Under the pieces are notes generated by a model, which ran no database searches, had not been told where the DNA came from, and worked only from the letters and a program-made list of their open reading frames with translations. From Clostridia bacterium (lineage in GTDB: Bacteria > Bacillota > Clostridia > Oscillospirales > CAG-272), in contig JAFTSW010000044.1 in assembly GCA_017467085.1 (NCBI GenBank), positions 1 through 59,166 of the forward strand: 59,166 nt of DNA. The letters are read 5' to 3'. Positions 1 to 10,400 of this stretch are shown here, piece by piece. Numbering within the stretch: position 1 is the stretch's first letter; the number at the start of each line of letters is the position of its first letter. The position numbers and the translations under genes are program-made.

Positions 1-3000
1 TCGTTGCCAAGAAGCCATTCCCACTCACCGCGATGGGCATAGGCACCGCATTCCTCTATTTGCGCCTTGATATTGCTACTGAAGGACAGCTTGCTATTGC
101 CCCAGAAGTAATTGCAGTCGGTGATGGTATGCCCGTGCAGCTTCCAGCTGGGATGCAAATGGTACGCCTCACCCTGCGCGGCGGATGCGTTTTGGCTACG
201 CACGTTATAGAAGTAGTTGTTATAGGAGTGGATATTGTAGGAGATTGCCTGGGGATGGTTTTGCTTAAACATCATATTGGAGCCGGAGAGACTCAGATAA
301 TGATGATAATCCGCATCGGAGGCATTCTTCAGCTTACCTCTGTCCGCACCTGCGGAGTAGTTCACGCAGATGTTGTTGTAGTTGGACCAGTTGGAGGAGG
401 CGCCGTCATAATAATATCCGTTGGTCAGCTCTCCCATACCGTTACCCGTGGTCTTGCTCAGCACCACGAAGTTATGGTGGCAGAAGTTGACCTGCTTGGG
501 GTTGTCGGGCTTCAGGTTGCCGCCGAGAACGTAGATGGCACCGCCATCGCCCAGCTCCTGCATAAAGTCGGTGATGTAGTTGTGATGAATATTGACGTTA
601 TACAGGTTGTAGCGCTCGTGCTCCTCCCATTCGCCGGGGGAATAGTACCAGCCAATGGAAATACCCGTGTAGGAGCAATCCATAATGGTGTTGTAGGAAA
701 GTTCCGCATCCTTGGTGGAGGGCATCGTGATGGCGGGGGCAGCGTAGGAAACGGTGGCAACGTCGTGCAAATAGTTGTTGGTTATGAGGATACCCTCCGC
801 ACCGCTTCGCTCGGAGAACTCGGGGCTACCGCCGGGAACACCGGGGACGGGGGCAATCTGGATGGCGTGGGCGCCGATTTCCTCAAACTCGTTGCCCGAG
901 ATGGTGAGGTCCTCGGTTCTTCCCTCCATATAGAGCGCCGCCGCACCGATATCGTGGAAGTAGCAATCACGGATAACCGTATTTGTGGTGTTCCACGAGG
1001 TAAATACCGATTTTTTGGTAAAGCTAATCTCGTAATCTCTTCTTTGCAGGATTTTGTTACCGCCGCCCTGGTTGGAGGCAATGCCGTAGGCGGACATCTC
1101 ATAGTAGTCCGTGCCCCAGAAGGTCAGGTCGGAGAGAACAAAGTTCTTGGTATCCTCAAAGACGAAAATATTATCCAAAGCACCGCGGGAGAAGGAAAGG
1201 TCGAGAATGTCGCCTTCGGTGTAGTAGTAGAGCTTGCCCTCGGCTTCATCGTAATAATACTCGTCCTCCTCGTCCACAAACTCCAATGCGTTCTGAATGG
1301 AGAAGAGTCGGTCATCGGTATAATTGTTGGGAGGAATCTGGAAGTGCTGATACTGGTCCTTGTTGAGGTAAACCGCCACGAGGATTTCCGTATCACCGTG
1401 ACGCGCGTCATCGTAGTAAACAACGTCCTCAAAGTCAATGCCGTCCACGTCCATAATATTGAAGCACCAGTTTGCCGCTACGTGCATTTCAATACCCAGC
1501 TCGCGCGTGCAAATCTTAAAGGAGGAGCGCGCATCGTATATACGCCACTCGGCATCGGCTAAGTCTGCCTTTGCCACGTCTACTGCAGCCTCAGCCGCCT
1601 CCATCACCGCCTTGGCGGCAATGTAGGCAACCTTTTCCTCATCGGTAGCGTCAGCCTTTCCTGCCGCCGCCAGCTTTGCCTCATAGTCTGCCTTGGCAGC
1701 AGCATACGCCGCTTCCTTATTGGCGATAACGCCCGTTCTTCTTTCCACCTCGCTCTGCCAGTAGTCCTTGCTTGCCTCCAAATCGGCAAGACGCTGCGCA
1801 ACCAAGGCGCGCAGGGGCTCAACCGCTTCAATTTGCACGTAGAAAAGACCGGGTCTATCCTCTTTGTTTTCGTATTCGGCAGGCTCGTAGGTAACATCCT
1901 TTGCCTTGACGGTGCCTGCGTATACCAGCTGGTACTGCTCCTTAAAGTAGGCAAAGCCATCGGCGTAATCCTCGCCCATACCCTGGCGAACACCCTCTGC
2001 CGTCAAGGCGGCAAAGGCATCCTTGCCTACGGAGGAATCGTTATACGCCGCCTTCAAATCACCGTATGCCAGGAACCATTCGTAGTGCTTGGTATAGGAG
2101 GCGATAAGGTCGGGTCTGTGCGAGAGGCTTGCATATTCAACGGAGGGAGCGTGCTGCTCCAGAACACCCTTTTCAAAGTAATACTTGGCGTTGAGATAGG
2201 TTCCCTCGATGTCCTTTGCATAGCGGAAGGACAAGGGACGCTCACCGTCTGCCGTGGTGATGGGGGTGGTATGGGCACGGGTTGCTACCATTCCGTCCAC
2301 ATAGAGGTTACGGAAGGCGGGATATTTGCCGTTTTCATCGGGAGCGAACTGGTAGACATAGAGGCTATCCTTCCCTGCTACTGCCGCAAAATCGGCAGAG
2401 GAGAGAGGCAGGGCGGTGGTCAGCTCGGGGGCTTCGTCCGCCATATAGTCGCCTTCAACCATGTAATAGTAGTAGGGGTAGGTGATTTCGTCAAAATCAA
2501 GCGTGAGAATTTCGGAAATCACGTGGGTGCCGCCCTCTACGAACAGGCGCACGTTGGTGGGTCTGTCCAGCGTTGTCAGCACTGCGTTGCACGCTTCGAA
2601 GGCGTCGGTAAAGTCGGTATAGGGAGCGCTCTCGCTACCGTCGCCCTTGCCCTCGGCGTGGGAATTGAAATGAACGGTATGCTCGTAATAGCAGGCGTCC
2701 ACCGTTGCGGCAACGTACTGCTTCATAACGTCATCTCCCAGGTCCTCCAGCGAATTGAAGTAATTCATTACCGTAAAGAAGGAGGTAATGTCGCTGTACG
2801 CGGCGCCCGAGAAGCCGCCGTAGAAAATCATTTCCGTGCCGTCTTCGGCGGTCAGCCGCACATAGGACACGATTTTCAGCTTTTGGTTATAGATATCCAA
2901 GCCGCCGTCCTCAAAGGCAAGGGTCAGGGCAAAGGTATCCTCGTCCAAGAAATACCGATTTTTCGCGCCCGCTACCGAGGTGAAGGTTTCGAAGCGATAA

Positions 3001-6000
3001 TCGTAGGCTCCGCTTTCCAGGTCGGGCATTTCGCCGTTCAGATTTACAAGAGCGCCAAGCTCCACGGCAAAGCCAGCCTGCATAATGGCTCTGATGGAGC
3101 TGTAACGCAGAGAGAAATAGAAGCGAAGGGTATCGGACATATCGTTTTTGAAGGCGACGCCGTCATACCCTACCCAAATGCCTGCCATACCGTTATCCAG
3201 CGCCGACTGCGCCTCCTCCTTGGTCATATTGAAGGACAGGTGCGCAAACGCCTTGAATACGGTTGCCTTATCGGGGATTTTGGAAAGGGTATCCACCAGC
3301 ATAGAGATATCCAAATCCAGGTAGTAGCATACGTCCGCTACGTGGTTCTGAATTTTCTCGTCCTCGGTCAGAAGACGGTTGTAAATACGAATGGAATAAT
3401 GGGTCGCCGCCAGGCCGCGCCACATATCGAAGGTTTTATCCACAACCTCGTCCTTGGTCATATAGCGGCTATCCTTAATTTCGGATATAAGACCCGTTTT
3501 TCCGTTGTAGGAGGTGGTGTAGCTGGCAATCATACCGTCATTGTCCACCTCATCGAAGACATCGTGGGCAATGGTATAGTTGATAATACCCGCATTCAGA
3601 ACGGGGCCCAAACCGTAATCTCTGCCTACCTTTACACGGGTCGCGTCCGTTCTGTCATTCCAGCACTGGCTTTCCTGGTAGAGCCAACGGTGCTGCAAAT
3701 CGCCCGCGCCCTCGGAATGGGTGTCACACACCCAGCCGATGCTGCGGTAGGGTCCGACAATGAACATTCTGTCGGTATAAATACCGTAGCGGCTGTAATC
3801 ATCGTACAGCAGGGAGATATTGCCCTGTGCATCCTCTACGGTCAAGCCCTCGGGGTCGAGAATGGACTCGATGGTGAAGTCGCCCTCGGGCAGATGGCTA
3901 TAATCAAAGTTGACGTAGTAATCGTTATTCTGTTCTCTGCGGTAAGCCTCTACCTTCTTATTTGCCAGGGAAAGCTGGGGAATGGTTTCACGGATGCGAA
4001 TACCGCCGTCCTCGGCTCTCGCCCAGCCTCTACCCACCAGGGTACCGAAGGTGGCGTTTTTCACGGCGTTAGTCCACAGCACGCTCTTTTCGTTGAACTG
4101 CGCGGCGGTGGAAAAGCCGTTATAAGAGGCGAGCAGCATTTCCAAGCCGTCGGTGACGTAGAGGGAATTCTCGGGACGCCACTGGCTGACAACCAAATTC
4201 AGAACGTCCTTCAGCGCCGCATCAAAGGCTTCCTTGTCCAAAAGGGCGCTTTCCTTCATAGCATCCACCACGAAGGCACGGGTTTCGGCATCCCAGTTCT
4301 TGTATTCCAGAGGGTCAAAGCCCGCATACGCCATCATATCCACAAAATGGTTAGTGGCAAGCTCCGCCTCGGTCAAGGGCTTGGTATACAGACGCACCGC
4401 GTATATAGTACCGGGCATCGAGCGGTTGACGATGAAGCTACCAACGTAAGGAGTATCTCCCTTGGTACAGCCGTGGGTGGCGGCGGTAACGTCCGAGCCG
4501 TTCTTGGTGAACCTGTAGCTATATTTGGTGTCCGTTTCGGTCAGGGTAATGGAAAGGGCCATAGCGGAGGTGTCCTGGCGATAGGCGTCTAATCTGGTAT
4601 TCCAATGTCCCGAGGCGCCGCCTGTATCCGTCCAGTTGTCCGTTGCCGTCTTCTCGGACTCGGTGAACATAGTAACGATAGAGTTGGCGTAACGGGTATG
4701 GTAGGGGTCGCTTGTGCCAAGAGGACCGCAGAACAAAAATCCGCGGAAGCGACCGAGAGAGATTGTGGCGGTGGCGCCGTATACGTTATAGGCGGTAACG
4801 CCGTCAGCGTCACGGGTGATACCGCGGACGGAGGCGATGTATTCCAGGGTATAGGTATCCAGAGGAAGCGCCGTGGGGTCGATGGTGAGCGCCTGGCTAT
4901 AATCAAAGGCTGCTAAATCGTAGCCAATGCCGCCGTCCTCGTATTTTTCCCACAGGCTGCCCTGAAGGGTGGCGTTGTAGTTGCGCATTTTATCGTACCA
5001 GACGGTAGACTTTTCCAGCGCTACAACGGAGGAATTATCATAAGCGGAAAGAAGAATGGAAAGGACGCCGCCGTTTTGGGTTTTACTGCCGTTTGCGCCT
5101 ACGTACAGCTCGTCATACACGGTTTTCTTGGATGCCGCATCGGCAACGGCACGCACCGCCTCAAGCTCTGCCACGATACCGTCAATATCCGCGGCGGTGG
5201 CGGTAAAGTCCTTCTCTGCTACCAGGGAGAGGAAGGTCTTTTTGTCCGTATCGTCGACACCTTGGTAAACGGAAAAGGGAACGCCCGCGTGCAACAGAAT
5301 ATCCACCGCGCGGTTCTGCGCCAGCTCAAGCTCGGTTAAGGGCTTGGTGTAAAGCCTTATCGCATAGTAGGTGGCAGGCATAGCGCGGTTGATGATGAAG
5401 CTACCAACGTAAGGGGTTGCGCTCTTTTCGCAGCCGTAATAGTTTTTGGGCGTAATATCCACCCCGTTGTGACGGAACTGATAGGAATAGGCGGTATCAC
5501 TGGCGGTCAGGGCAACCGTGAGGGACATCGTGTCGGTGTTCTCACGGTAAAGGGACAGCTTATAGCTCCAACGGTTCGTTTCCGCGCCCATATCGTAGTA
5601 ATTATCGTTTGCCATCGACGCGGCCTCGGTGTACATGGTTACAAGGTCATTGCCGTAACGGGTATGGTAGGGGTCAGTGGTGCCGAGAGGGCCGCAGAAC
5701 AAAAAGGCACGGAAGCGACCCAAGGAGATATTGGCAGTCGCGGAAAATTTATTGAAGGTAGTCACGCCGTCGGCGTTCTCCGTCAAGCCGCGGACGGAGG
5801 ACACGATTTCCAGGGTGTAGGTATCCGTAGGAAGCAAGGAGGCGGGCAACGACAGCATATAGCTGTTATCGAAGGTGGCAAGGTCATAGCCAACGCCGCC
5901 CTCCGCATACGCCGTCCAGGTGCCGCCAAGGGTGGCGTGTCCCGTGGCGCCATTGGCTACGTTGGTCCAGACACCGCCGGAGGGGTCAAGCGAGGACTGC

Positions 6001-6224
6001 CCCTTGAATGCCGTTAAAAGCACGGTCATCGTGCCGCCGTTGACGGTGGCTTCTCCGTCAGCGCCCACGTATAGGTCAAGATAGCTTGCCGCCTCCTTCC
6101 CTCCCGCATTCTGGGAGGCGCTTTGAGAGGAACCCGTTTCTGCCGAAACGGGGAAAAGCGCCGTCGGCACCAGCGCCACCAGCATACAAAGCGTTAAAAG
6201 CGCGCAAAGAATTCTGTTTTTCAT
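1..6224 (-). CDS. Giant secreted LamG / beta-helix protein, array copy A (3' end cut)
   Basis: The frame is open from ATG 6224 to base 1 (2,074 codons plus 2 nt). It stops inside the family's terminal GEWEWLL motif, so only one or two residues and the stop are missing. An AAGGA precedes the start by about 11 nt. Residues 1-28 are a class I signal peptide (MKNRIL..., cleavage after PVSA). LamG-like modules start near residues 51, 371 and 688, the first two of one type. The 'RFYF' module lies near 1031. A beta-helix opens near 1188 with HFNSHAEGKGDGS. A helical insert (about 1381-1448) and an Ala/Lys/Glu-rich coiled coil (about 1468-1551) follow, then PbH1-like rungs (DCYFHDIGAAALYMEG) from about 1694. 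Probably a secreted glycan-binding or glycan-degrading protein; the GH141-like fold is my reading of the beta-helix, and activity is unproven. No sortase, SLH or dockerin motif was seen. Confidence 0.85.
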   Translation of the reverse strand, partial: MKNRILCALLTLCMLVALVPTALFPVSAETGSSQSASQNAGGKEAASYLDLYVGADGEATVNGGTMTVLLTAFKGQSSLDPSGGVWTNVANGATGHATLGGTWTAYAEGGVGYDLATFDNSYMLSLPASLLPTDTYTLEIVSSVRGLTENADGVTTFNKFSATANISLGRFRAFLFCGPLGTTDPYHTRYGNDLVTMYTEAASMANDNYYDMGAETNRWSYKLSLYRENTDTMSLTVALTASDTAYSYQFRHNGVDITPKNYYGCEKSATPYVGSFIINRAMPATYYAIRLYTKPLTELELAQNRAVDILLHAGVPFSVYQGVDDTDKKTFLSLVAEKDFTATAADIDGIVAELEAVRAVADAASKKTVYDELYVGANGSKTQNGGVLSILLSAYDNSSVVALEKSTVWYDKMRNYNATLQGSLWEKYEDGGIGYDLAAFDYSQALTIDPTALPLDTYTLEYIASVRGITRDADGVTAYNVYGATATISLGRFRGFLFCGPLGTSDPYHTRYANSIVTMFTESEKTATDNWTDTGGASGHWNTRLDAYRQDTSAMALSITLTETDTKYSYRFTKNGSDVTAATHGCTKGDTPYVGSFIVNRSMPGTIYAVRLYTKPLTEAELATNHFVDMMAYAGFDPLEYKNWDAETRAFVVDAMKESALLDKEAFDAALKDVLNLVVSQWRPENSLYVTDGLEMLLASYNGFSTAAQFNEKSVLWTNAVKNATFGTLVGRGWARAEDGGIRIRETIPQLSLANKKVEAYRREQNNDYYVNFDYSHLPEGDFTIESILDPEGLTVEDAQGNISLLYDDYSRYGIYTDRMFIVGPYRSIGWVCDTHSEGAGDLQHRWLYQESQCWNDRTDATRVKVGRDYGLGPVLNAGIINYTIAHDVFDEVDNDGMIASYTTSYNGKTGLISEIKDSRYMTKDEVVDKTFDMWRGLAATHYSIRIYNRLLTEDEKIQNHVADVCYYLDLDISMLVDTLSKIPDKATVFKAFAHLSFNMTKEEAQSALDNGMAGIWVGYDGVAFKNDMSDTLRFYFSLRYSSIRAIMQAGFAVELGALVNLNGEMPDLESGAYDYRFETFTSVAGAKNRYFLDEDTFALTLAFEDGGLDIYNQKLKIVSYVRLTAEDGTEMIFYGGFSGAAYSDITSFFTVMNYFNSLEDLGDDVMKQYVAATVDACYYEHTVHFNSHAEGKGDGSESAPYTDFTDAFEACNAVLTTLDRPTNVRLFVEGGTHVISEILTLDFDEITYPYYYYMVEGDYMADEAPELTTALPLSSADFAAVAGKDSLYVYQFAPDENGKYPAFRNLYVDGMVATRAHTTPITTADGERPLSFRYAKDIEGTYLNAKYYFEKGVLEQHAPSVEYASLSHRPDLIASYTKHYEWFLAYGDLKAAYNDSSVGKDAFAALTAEGVRQGMGEDYADGFAYFKEQYQLVYAGTVKAKDVTYEPAEYENKEDRPGLFYVQIEAVEPLRALVAQRLADLEASKDYWQSEVERRTGVIANKEAAYAAAKADYEAKLAAAGKADATDEEKVAYIAAKAVMEAAEAAVDVAKADLADAEWRIYDARSSFKICTRELGIEMHVAANWCFNIMDVDGIDFEDVVYYDDARHGDTEILVAVYLNKDQYQHFQIPPNNYTDDRLFSIQNALEFVDEEDEYYYDEAEGKLYYYTEGDILDLSFSRGALDNIFVFEDTKNFVLSDLTFWGTDYYEMSAYGIASNQGGGNKILQRRDYEISFTKKSVFTSWNTTNTVIRDCYFHDIGAAALYMEGRTEDLTISGNEFEEIGAHAIQIAPVPGVPGGSPEFSERSGAEGILITNNYLHDVATVSYAAPAITMPSTKDAELSYNTIMDCSYTGISIGWYYSPGEWEEHERYNLYNVNIHHNYITDFMQELGDGGAIYVLGGNLKPDNPKQVNFCHHNFVVLSKTTGNGMGELTNGYYYDGASSNWSNYNNICVNYSAGADRGKLKNASDADYHHYLSLSGSNMMFKQNHPQAISYNIHSYNNYFYNVRSQNASAAQGEAYHLHPSWKLHGHTITDCNYFWGNSKLSFSSNIKAQIEECGAYAHRGEWEWLLGN

Positions 6225-6250
6225 AACGAAAACCGTCCTTTTCTTGTTTT

Positions 6251-6286
6251 GCGGTATCTATAGTTATTGCGGCATCTATAGTTATT
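6251..6286. repeat. Two tandem 18-bp repeats in the leader of copy A
   Basis: GCGGTATCTATAGTTATT (6251-6268) is followed directly by GCGGCATCTATAGTTATT (6269-6286), differing at one base. The second unit runs into the -10 box of promoter P2, so the first transcribed bases from P2 are the repeat. Confidence 0.85.
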
Positions 6287-6313
6287 ATAGCATCTTTCTT
6301 TGGCGGTTGTAAA
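6284..6313 (-). promoter_or_regulatory. Second promoter of copy A (P2)
   Basis: Read on the minus strand: TTTACA, 18 bp, TATAAT with a TGC extension. The predicted start of transcription lies about 55 nt before ATG 6224, downstream of promoter P1. Confidence 0.6.
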
Positions 6314-6385
6314 TGTACATAAAGAAAGTGTTTGTAATAAATGATACTGCTTTTTGCCTAAAGTGACCTGCTTCTAATGCAAATA

Positions 6386-6414
6386 ATTATAGCAAAAAAG
6401 CACAAAAAAGTCAA
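6386..6414 (-). promoter_or_regulatory. Main promoter of copy A (P1)
   Basis: On the minus strand: TTGACT, 17 bp, TATAAT, with a TGC extension before the -10 box. It gives a leader of about 155 nt to ATG 6224. The shared array motif ends 44 bp upstream of the -35 box. Confidence 0.8.
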
Positions 6415-6458
6415 TACAGGCAGGTGCTTTTCGGCTTTATGCCACAAGGCGCCGCGCG

Positions 6459-6471
6459 CTTTTTGTACAAA
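6459..6471. promoter_or_regulatory. Shared array upstream motif, copy A site
   Basis: CTTTTTGTACAAA, containing the perfect palindrome TTTGTACAAA. Exactly 44 bp separate it from the -35 box of promoter A-P1. The divergent endonuclease promoter (-35 at 6529) is 57 bp away on the other side, so one site could serve both. Confidence 0.55.
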
Positions 6472-6528
6472 CTCAACAAAGGCAGGAAAAGCGCCGCTTG
6501 CGCCCCCATAAAAAATGGAAAGAGGTGC

Positions 6529-6557
6529 TTGCTTTTTAGGGAAAACCGTGCTACAAT
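6529..6557 (+). promoter_or_regulatory. Promoter of the endonuclease/phosphatase-family gene
   Basis: TTGCTT, 17 bp, TACAAT with a TG extension one base before the -10 box, about 22 nt upstream of the AAAAGGAG ribosome binding site of the gene at 6586. Confidence 0.75.
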
Positions 6558-6585
6558 ACAGGCAGCAAACAAAAGGAGTTCCCTT

Positions 6586-7338
6586 ATGACCTATAAGATT
6601 ATCACCTTCAATATCCGCTGCTGTGACGACAAGGACGGACATTCCATCGCTGAGCGCGCGCCGAGGCTTTTTGAGGCTATGCGCCCTTATGACGCCGACC
6701 TTATCGGCTTTCAGGAATATACCCCCGTCTGGGAGCCCTTTATCCAAGAATATTTTAGCGAGGAGTACGAGATTTTCAACCAATACCGCGCCGCTGACAA
6801 TTTTGAATCCACCCCCATTCTCTGGAAGAAATCCGTCTTCTCCTGCATAGAAAAAACCTGCTTCTGGCTCTCCGACACCCCCGAGGTGGAATCCCAGGGT
6901 TGGGACTCTATCGGCTGCAAGCGTATTTGTATGATGGTGCGGCTTCTTCACAAGGAAAGCGGTAAGGAAATTTGCTTTATGAACACGCATTTTGGCTTTG
7001 GTGACCCTTGTCAGATAGCAAGCGCCGAGCTGATTTACCGTTACAGCCAAAGGAAAGAGGCGCTCCCCGTTATACTGACGGGAGATTTCAATATGGAGCC
7101 CACCTATCCTGCCTACGCCGCCTTGACCTCTCATTTTACCGATGCCAACGCCGCCACCGCCTGCGACAGGCGCGACACCTACCACGGCTATTTTGCAGAG
7201 GGCATCAAGCGCCATCATATTGATTACTGCTTTGTCAATGACAGAGTCAAGCCTCTCTCCACCGACATCATCACGCGGGATTTTGACGGCAAATATCCTT
7301 CCGATCATTTTGGCATTTTCTTTACGGTAGAAGCGTAA
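6586..7338 (+). CDS. Endonuclease/exonuclease/phosphatase family protein
   Basis: This 250-residue protein shows the metal-dependent phosphodiesterase motifs of the EEP (DNase I-like) fold in order: ITFNIRC at the N-terminus, LIGFQEY with the metal-ligand Glu, NTHFGFGD, LTGDFNMEP, and the C-terminal SDHFGIF with the catalytic Asp-His. The start is ATG 6586, 7 nt after AAAAGGAG; the frame is open further upstream but has no better site. There is no signal peptide, so it is probably cytoplasmic. Substrates in this family range from DNA to phospholipids and phosphoesters, and nothing here distinguishes them. It is the only plus-strand gene inside the giant-protein array and has its own promoter and two terminators, so it looks like an independent unit. 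Confidence 0.88.
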   Translation: MTYKIITFNIRCCDDKDGHSIAERAPRLFEAMRPYDADLIGFQEYTPVWEPFIQEYFSEEYEIFNQYRAADNFESTPILWKKSVFSCIEKTCFWLSDTPEVESQGWDSIGCKRICMMVRLLHKESGKEICFMNTHFGFGDPCQIASAELIYRYSQRKEALPVILTGDFNMEPTYPAYAALTSHFTDANAATACDRRDTYHGYFAEGIKRHHIDYCFVNDRVKPLSTDIITRDFDGKYPSDHFGIFFTVEA

Positions 7339-7350
7339 AGAACTGTTTAC
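7335..7350. repeat. GTAAA-N6-TTTAC dyad over a stop codon
   Basis: GTAAAGAACTGTTTAC covers the TAA stop (7336-7338) of the endonuclease-family gene. A second dyad (GTTTAC-N6-GTAAAC, 7345-7362) overlaps it. The 16-mer is the exact reverse complement of the one at 47746-47761. Confidence 0.7.
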
Positions 7351-7359
7351 AAAATAGTA

Positions 7360-7390
7360 AACCGCCTCGGCAAAAGCCGAGGCGGTTCTT
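7360..7390 (+). terminator. Terminator after the endonuclease-family gene
   Basis: Perfect 12-bp stem AACCGCCTCGGC / GCCGAGGCGGTT with an AAAA loop, followed by CTTT. Confidence 0.8.
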
Positions 7391-7395
7391 TGCGC

Positions 7396-7421
7396 CCCCA
7401 AGCTTGTCTTGGGGCATTTTT
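7396..7421 (+). terminator. Second terminator between the endonuclease gene and copy B
   Basis: CCCCAAG / CTTGGGG stem with a 5-nt loop followed by CATTTTTT. On the minus strand no clear T run follows either hairpin, so termination of copy B here is less certain. Confidence 0.75.
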
Positions 7422-7443
7422 TGTTATGCTTTGCTTGCAAAAA

Positions 7444-10400
7444 TCAATAATCGTCGCCCAAAACCCAGGTCCAGTCACCGGGGCAAGCATAAGCGCCGCA
7501 CTCCTCAATCTGTATCTTGACGGAGGCGGAGAAGGCAAAGCTTCTCTCTCCGCTGAAGTACTGGGTACCCGATTCGGTATGTCCCTTGCCCTTCCAGCCG
7601 CTTCCCATATGGTAGCATTCCGCGAACTGCTCGGTCACCTTGGTGGCACGTACGTTATATACGTAGTTGTCCCAGGAATGGATGTTAAAGGAAAGGGAGT
7701 CGGGGGTGGTGGACTGCATAAAGAAGGGCCGGGTGTACTTAGCGCTGAGATAGGCATAATACTCTGCCTCGGTATACCTTCCTGCGTTATACTGCTTGTC
7801 GGTGATGGTGGAGGCGTGCTTCACCAGAATGTTGTTGTAGTTCGACCAGTTGGAGCAGGAGGCATCAAAATAGTAAGAGCAGGCAAAGAAGCCTCTGGGG
7901 TTAGAAGACTTGCTATGCACCACGTAGTTATGGTGCAGGAAGTTCAGCTGCTTGGGGTTGTCGGACTTCAGGTTGCCGCCCATAATATAGATGGCGCCGC
8001 CGTCCCCTAATTCCTGCATATAGTCGGTGATATAGTTGTGGTGCATATTCACGTTTTGCAGGTGAATCTTCTCGCCCTCCTCCCAGTCGGCAGCTGTCCA
8101 CTTCCAACCGATGGAGTAGGCGGAATAGGAGGAGCCGATGACCGTGTTGCGGCTGATTTCCACGTTTTCGCAAACGCCTATCATCACGCTGGGGGCAGAA
8201 TAGATGCTTCTGCCGATATCGTGCAGATAGTTGTTGGTGACGGTCAGATAATAGGAGCCCGAGGTTTCGGACATTTCTCTGCCGCCGTACTTAGAGGTAT
8301 CGCCTCGCACACGGATGCCCGAGTCGCCAATCCATTCCAGCTCGTTGCCCGAAATGGTGGTATATTCGTTGCGCCCCTGGATGAAGATGCCCGCACCGCC
8401 GATATCGTGAATATAGCAGTCCTGCACGGTGGTATGGCGGGGGTCATAGAGGGAGATGGCACTCTCGGTACAGAAGCCGCAGCCGCCCTCGGCAAGGGAA
8501 GGCTCGGTGATGACGTCCGCGCCTGCCTGACCCGTGGCAACGCCCGTTCTGGACAGCTCGTAAATATCCACACCCCAAATGGTCAGGTCGGTCAGCACCA
8601 GATACTGCGGGTTGTGGAACACGAAAAGATTGTCCAGGGTGGGATAGGAAATAGAGAGTCCGTCCAGCCCGTATGCGGTATAGTAGTACAGTCTTCCCGT
8701 TTCTACGTCATAGTAGTATTCGTTTTCGCTGTCCACGAACGCAAGATCATTCTGCATAGAGAAGAAGTAGCCGTTCAAATCGCCGCCCTTGGGTCTTTGG
8801 AATTTCTCAAAGTGGTCGGGTCTGATATAGACGGCAACGCAGGTTTCCAGCTCCTTGGCGATTTCATCGTAATAATAGGTTACGTCGTCAAAATCGATGC
8901 CGTATACGTCCAAAAGGTTGTAGCACCACTGACCCGAATGGTACATTTCAAGCTGGGTTCCCTTCATACATACCTGGTAAGAGAAGGTGGGATCATATAC
9001 CATCAGCTCGGTTTCCGCTAAGAGCGCCGTTACCTCATCAAGGGTCACCTTGGCGGCGTCCATTACCGCCTTGGCGGCTACGTACGCAACCTTTTCCTCG
9101 TCGGTGGCACCGGCCTTGCCTGCGGCGGCGAGCTTGGCTTCATAGTCTGCCACAGCCGCCTCGTATGCCGCCTTTGCCGTTGCCTTTTCTGCCGTCAGTT
9201 CGGCAACCTCGGCGCTGACCGCGTCCTTGTTCGCCTTCATCTCGGCAAGACGCGCAGAAACGGTATCCCGAAGCGCCTCCACGGAGGCAATATTCAAATA
9301 GAGAACGGCAGGCTTGTAATCCTCGCCGGGATCCCATACATAGGCGTTGCCCTGGCTCAAGAAGCCGTTATAGTGGGTGGTATAGGAGGCGATAAGGTCG
9401 GTTCTCTCGGCAAGAGAGGCATACTCAACGGAGGGAGAATGCTCCTCCAATACCCCGTTTTCATAGTAATACTTCGCCTTTAAGTAGGTGCCCTGCTCAA
9501 ACTCGCCGAAGCGGTTGACCTCGGGCATTACGCCCTTATGGGCATAGTTGGCAGTGGAATGGGAAAGGTCTGCCGTGATGCCGTCCACATAGAGGTTACG
9601 GAAGGCAGGGTACTTGCCCTCGGCATCGGGGGCGAACTGGTAAACGTACAGGCTATCCTTCCCTGCTACCGCCTCAAATTCCTCGGTGGGAAGGGGAATA
9701 GCGGTGGTCAGCTCGGGTGCCTCGTCGTCCAGATAATCGCCTTCAATAGTGTAATAATAATAGGGATAGGTGACTGCCGTAAAGTCAAACTCGGCAATCT
9801 CCGTCACCGTATGGGTGCCGCCCTCCACGAAGAGGCGCACGTTGGTGGGTCTGTCAAGCGCCGCCAACGCCGCATTACACGCCGCAAAGGCATCGGCGAA
9901 GTCGGTATAGGGAGCATCGGCACTACCGTCCCCCTTGCCCTCGGCGTTTGAATCAAAGTAGACGGTGTGGTCATAGTAGCAGGAGGCTACCGTGTCGGCA
10001 ACGTACTGAGCAAGCTCGCTCTCCTTGATGGCATTGCGTCCGTCAAGGTAGTTCATCACGGTGAAGAAGGAGGTCATCTTATAGAACGCCTTGCCCGAGA
10101 AGCCGCCGTAGAAATACATTTCCTCCCCCTGGGCGGTGGTGAGCTTCACGTAGGTCACAACCTTGAGGTTTTGGTTATAAAGGTCTATATTGCCGTCATG
10201 GAAGGACAGAGTGACAGCGTAGGTATCCTCGTCTAAGAAATACTCCTTATGCGCGCCTGCCACAGAATCAAAGGCAACGAAGCGATAATCGTACTTGCCT
10301 GCCTTCACATCGGGCTGCTCCCCGGAAAGATTGACAACCGTACCAAGCTCAATGGCGAAGCCCGCCTGCATAATGGCGGTGATGGAGGGCTGCTGGAGGG

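Noticed and set aside
1833-4592. Long plus-strand open frame (919 codons) inside copy A, and similar ones at 33-1562, 30225-32378 and 33503-35092
   Set aside because: They lie antisense to the intact giant genes in a fixed frame relation and arise from the codon bias of the minus strand. They have low-complexity Gly/Val/Ile-rich translations and no ribosome binding sites.
6358-7440. Minus-strand open frame of 360 codons over the endonuclease-family gene
   Set aside because: It is antisense to a gene with clear family motifs, and its own translation shows no domain and no ribosome binding site.
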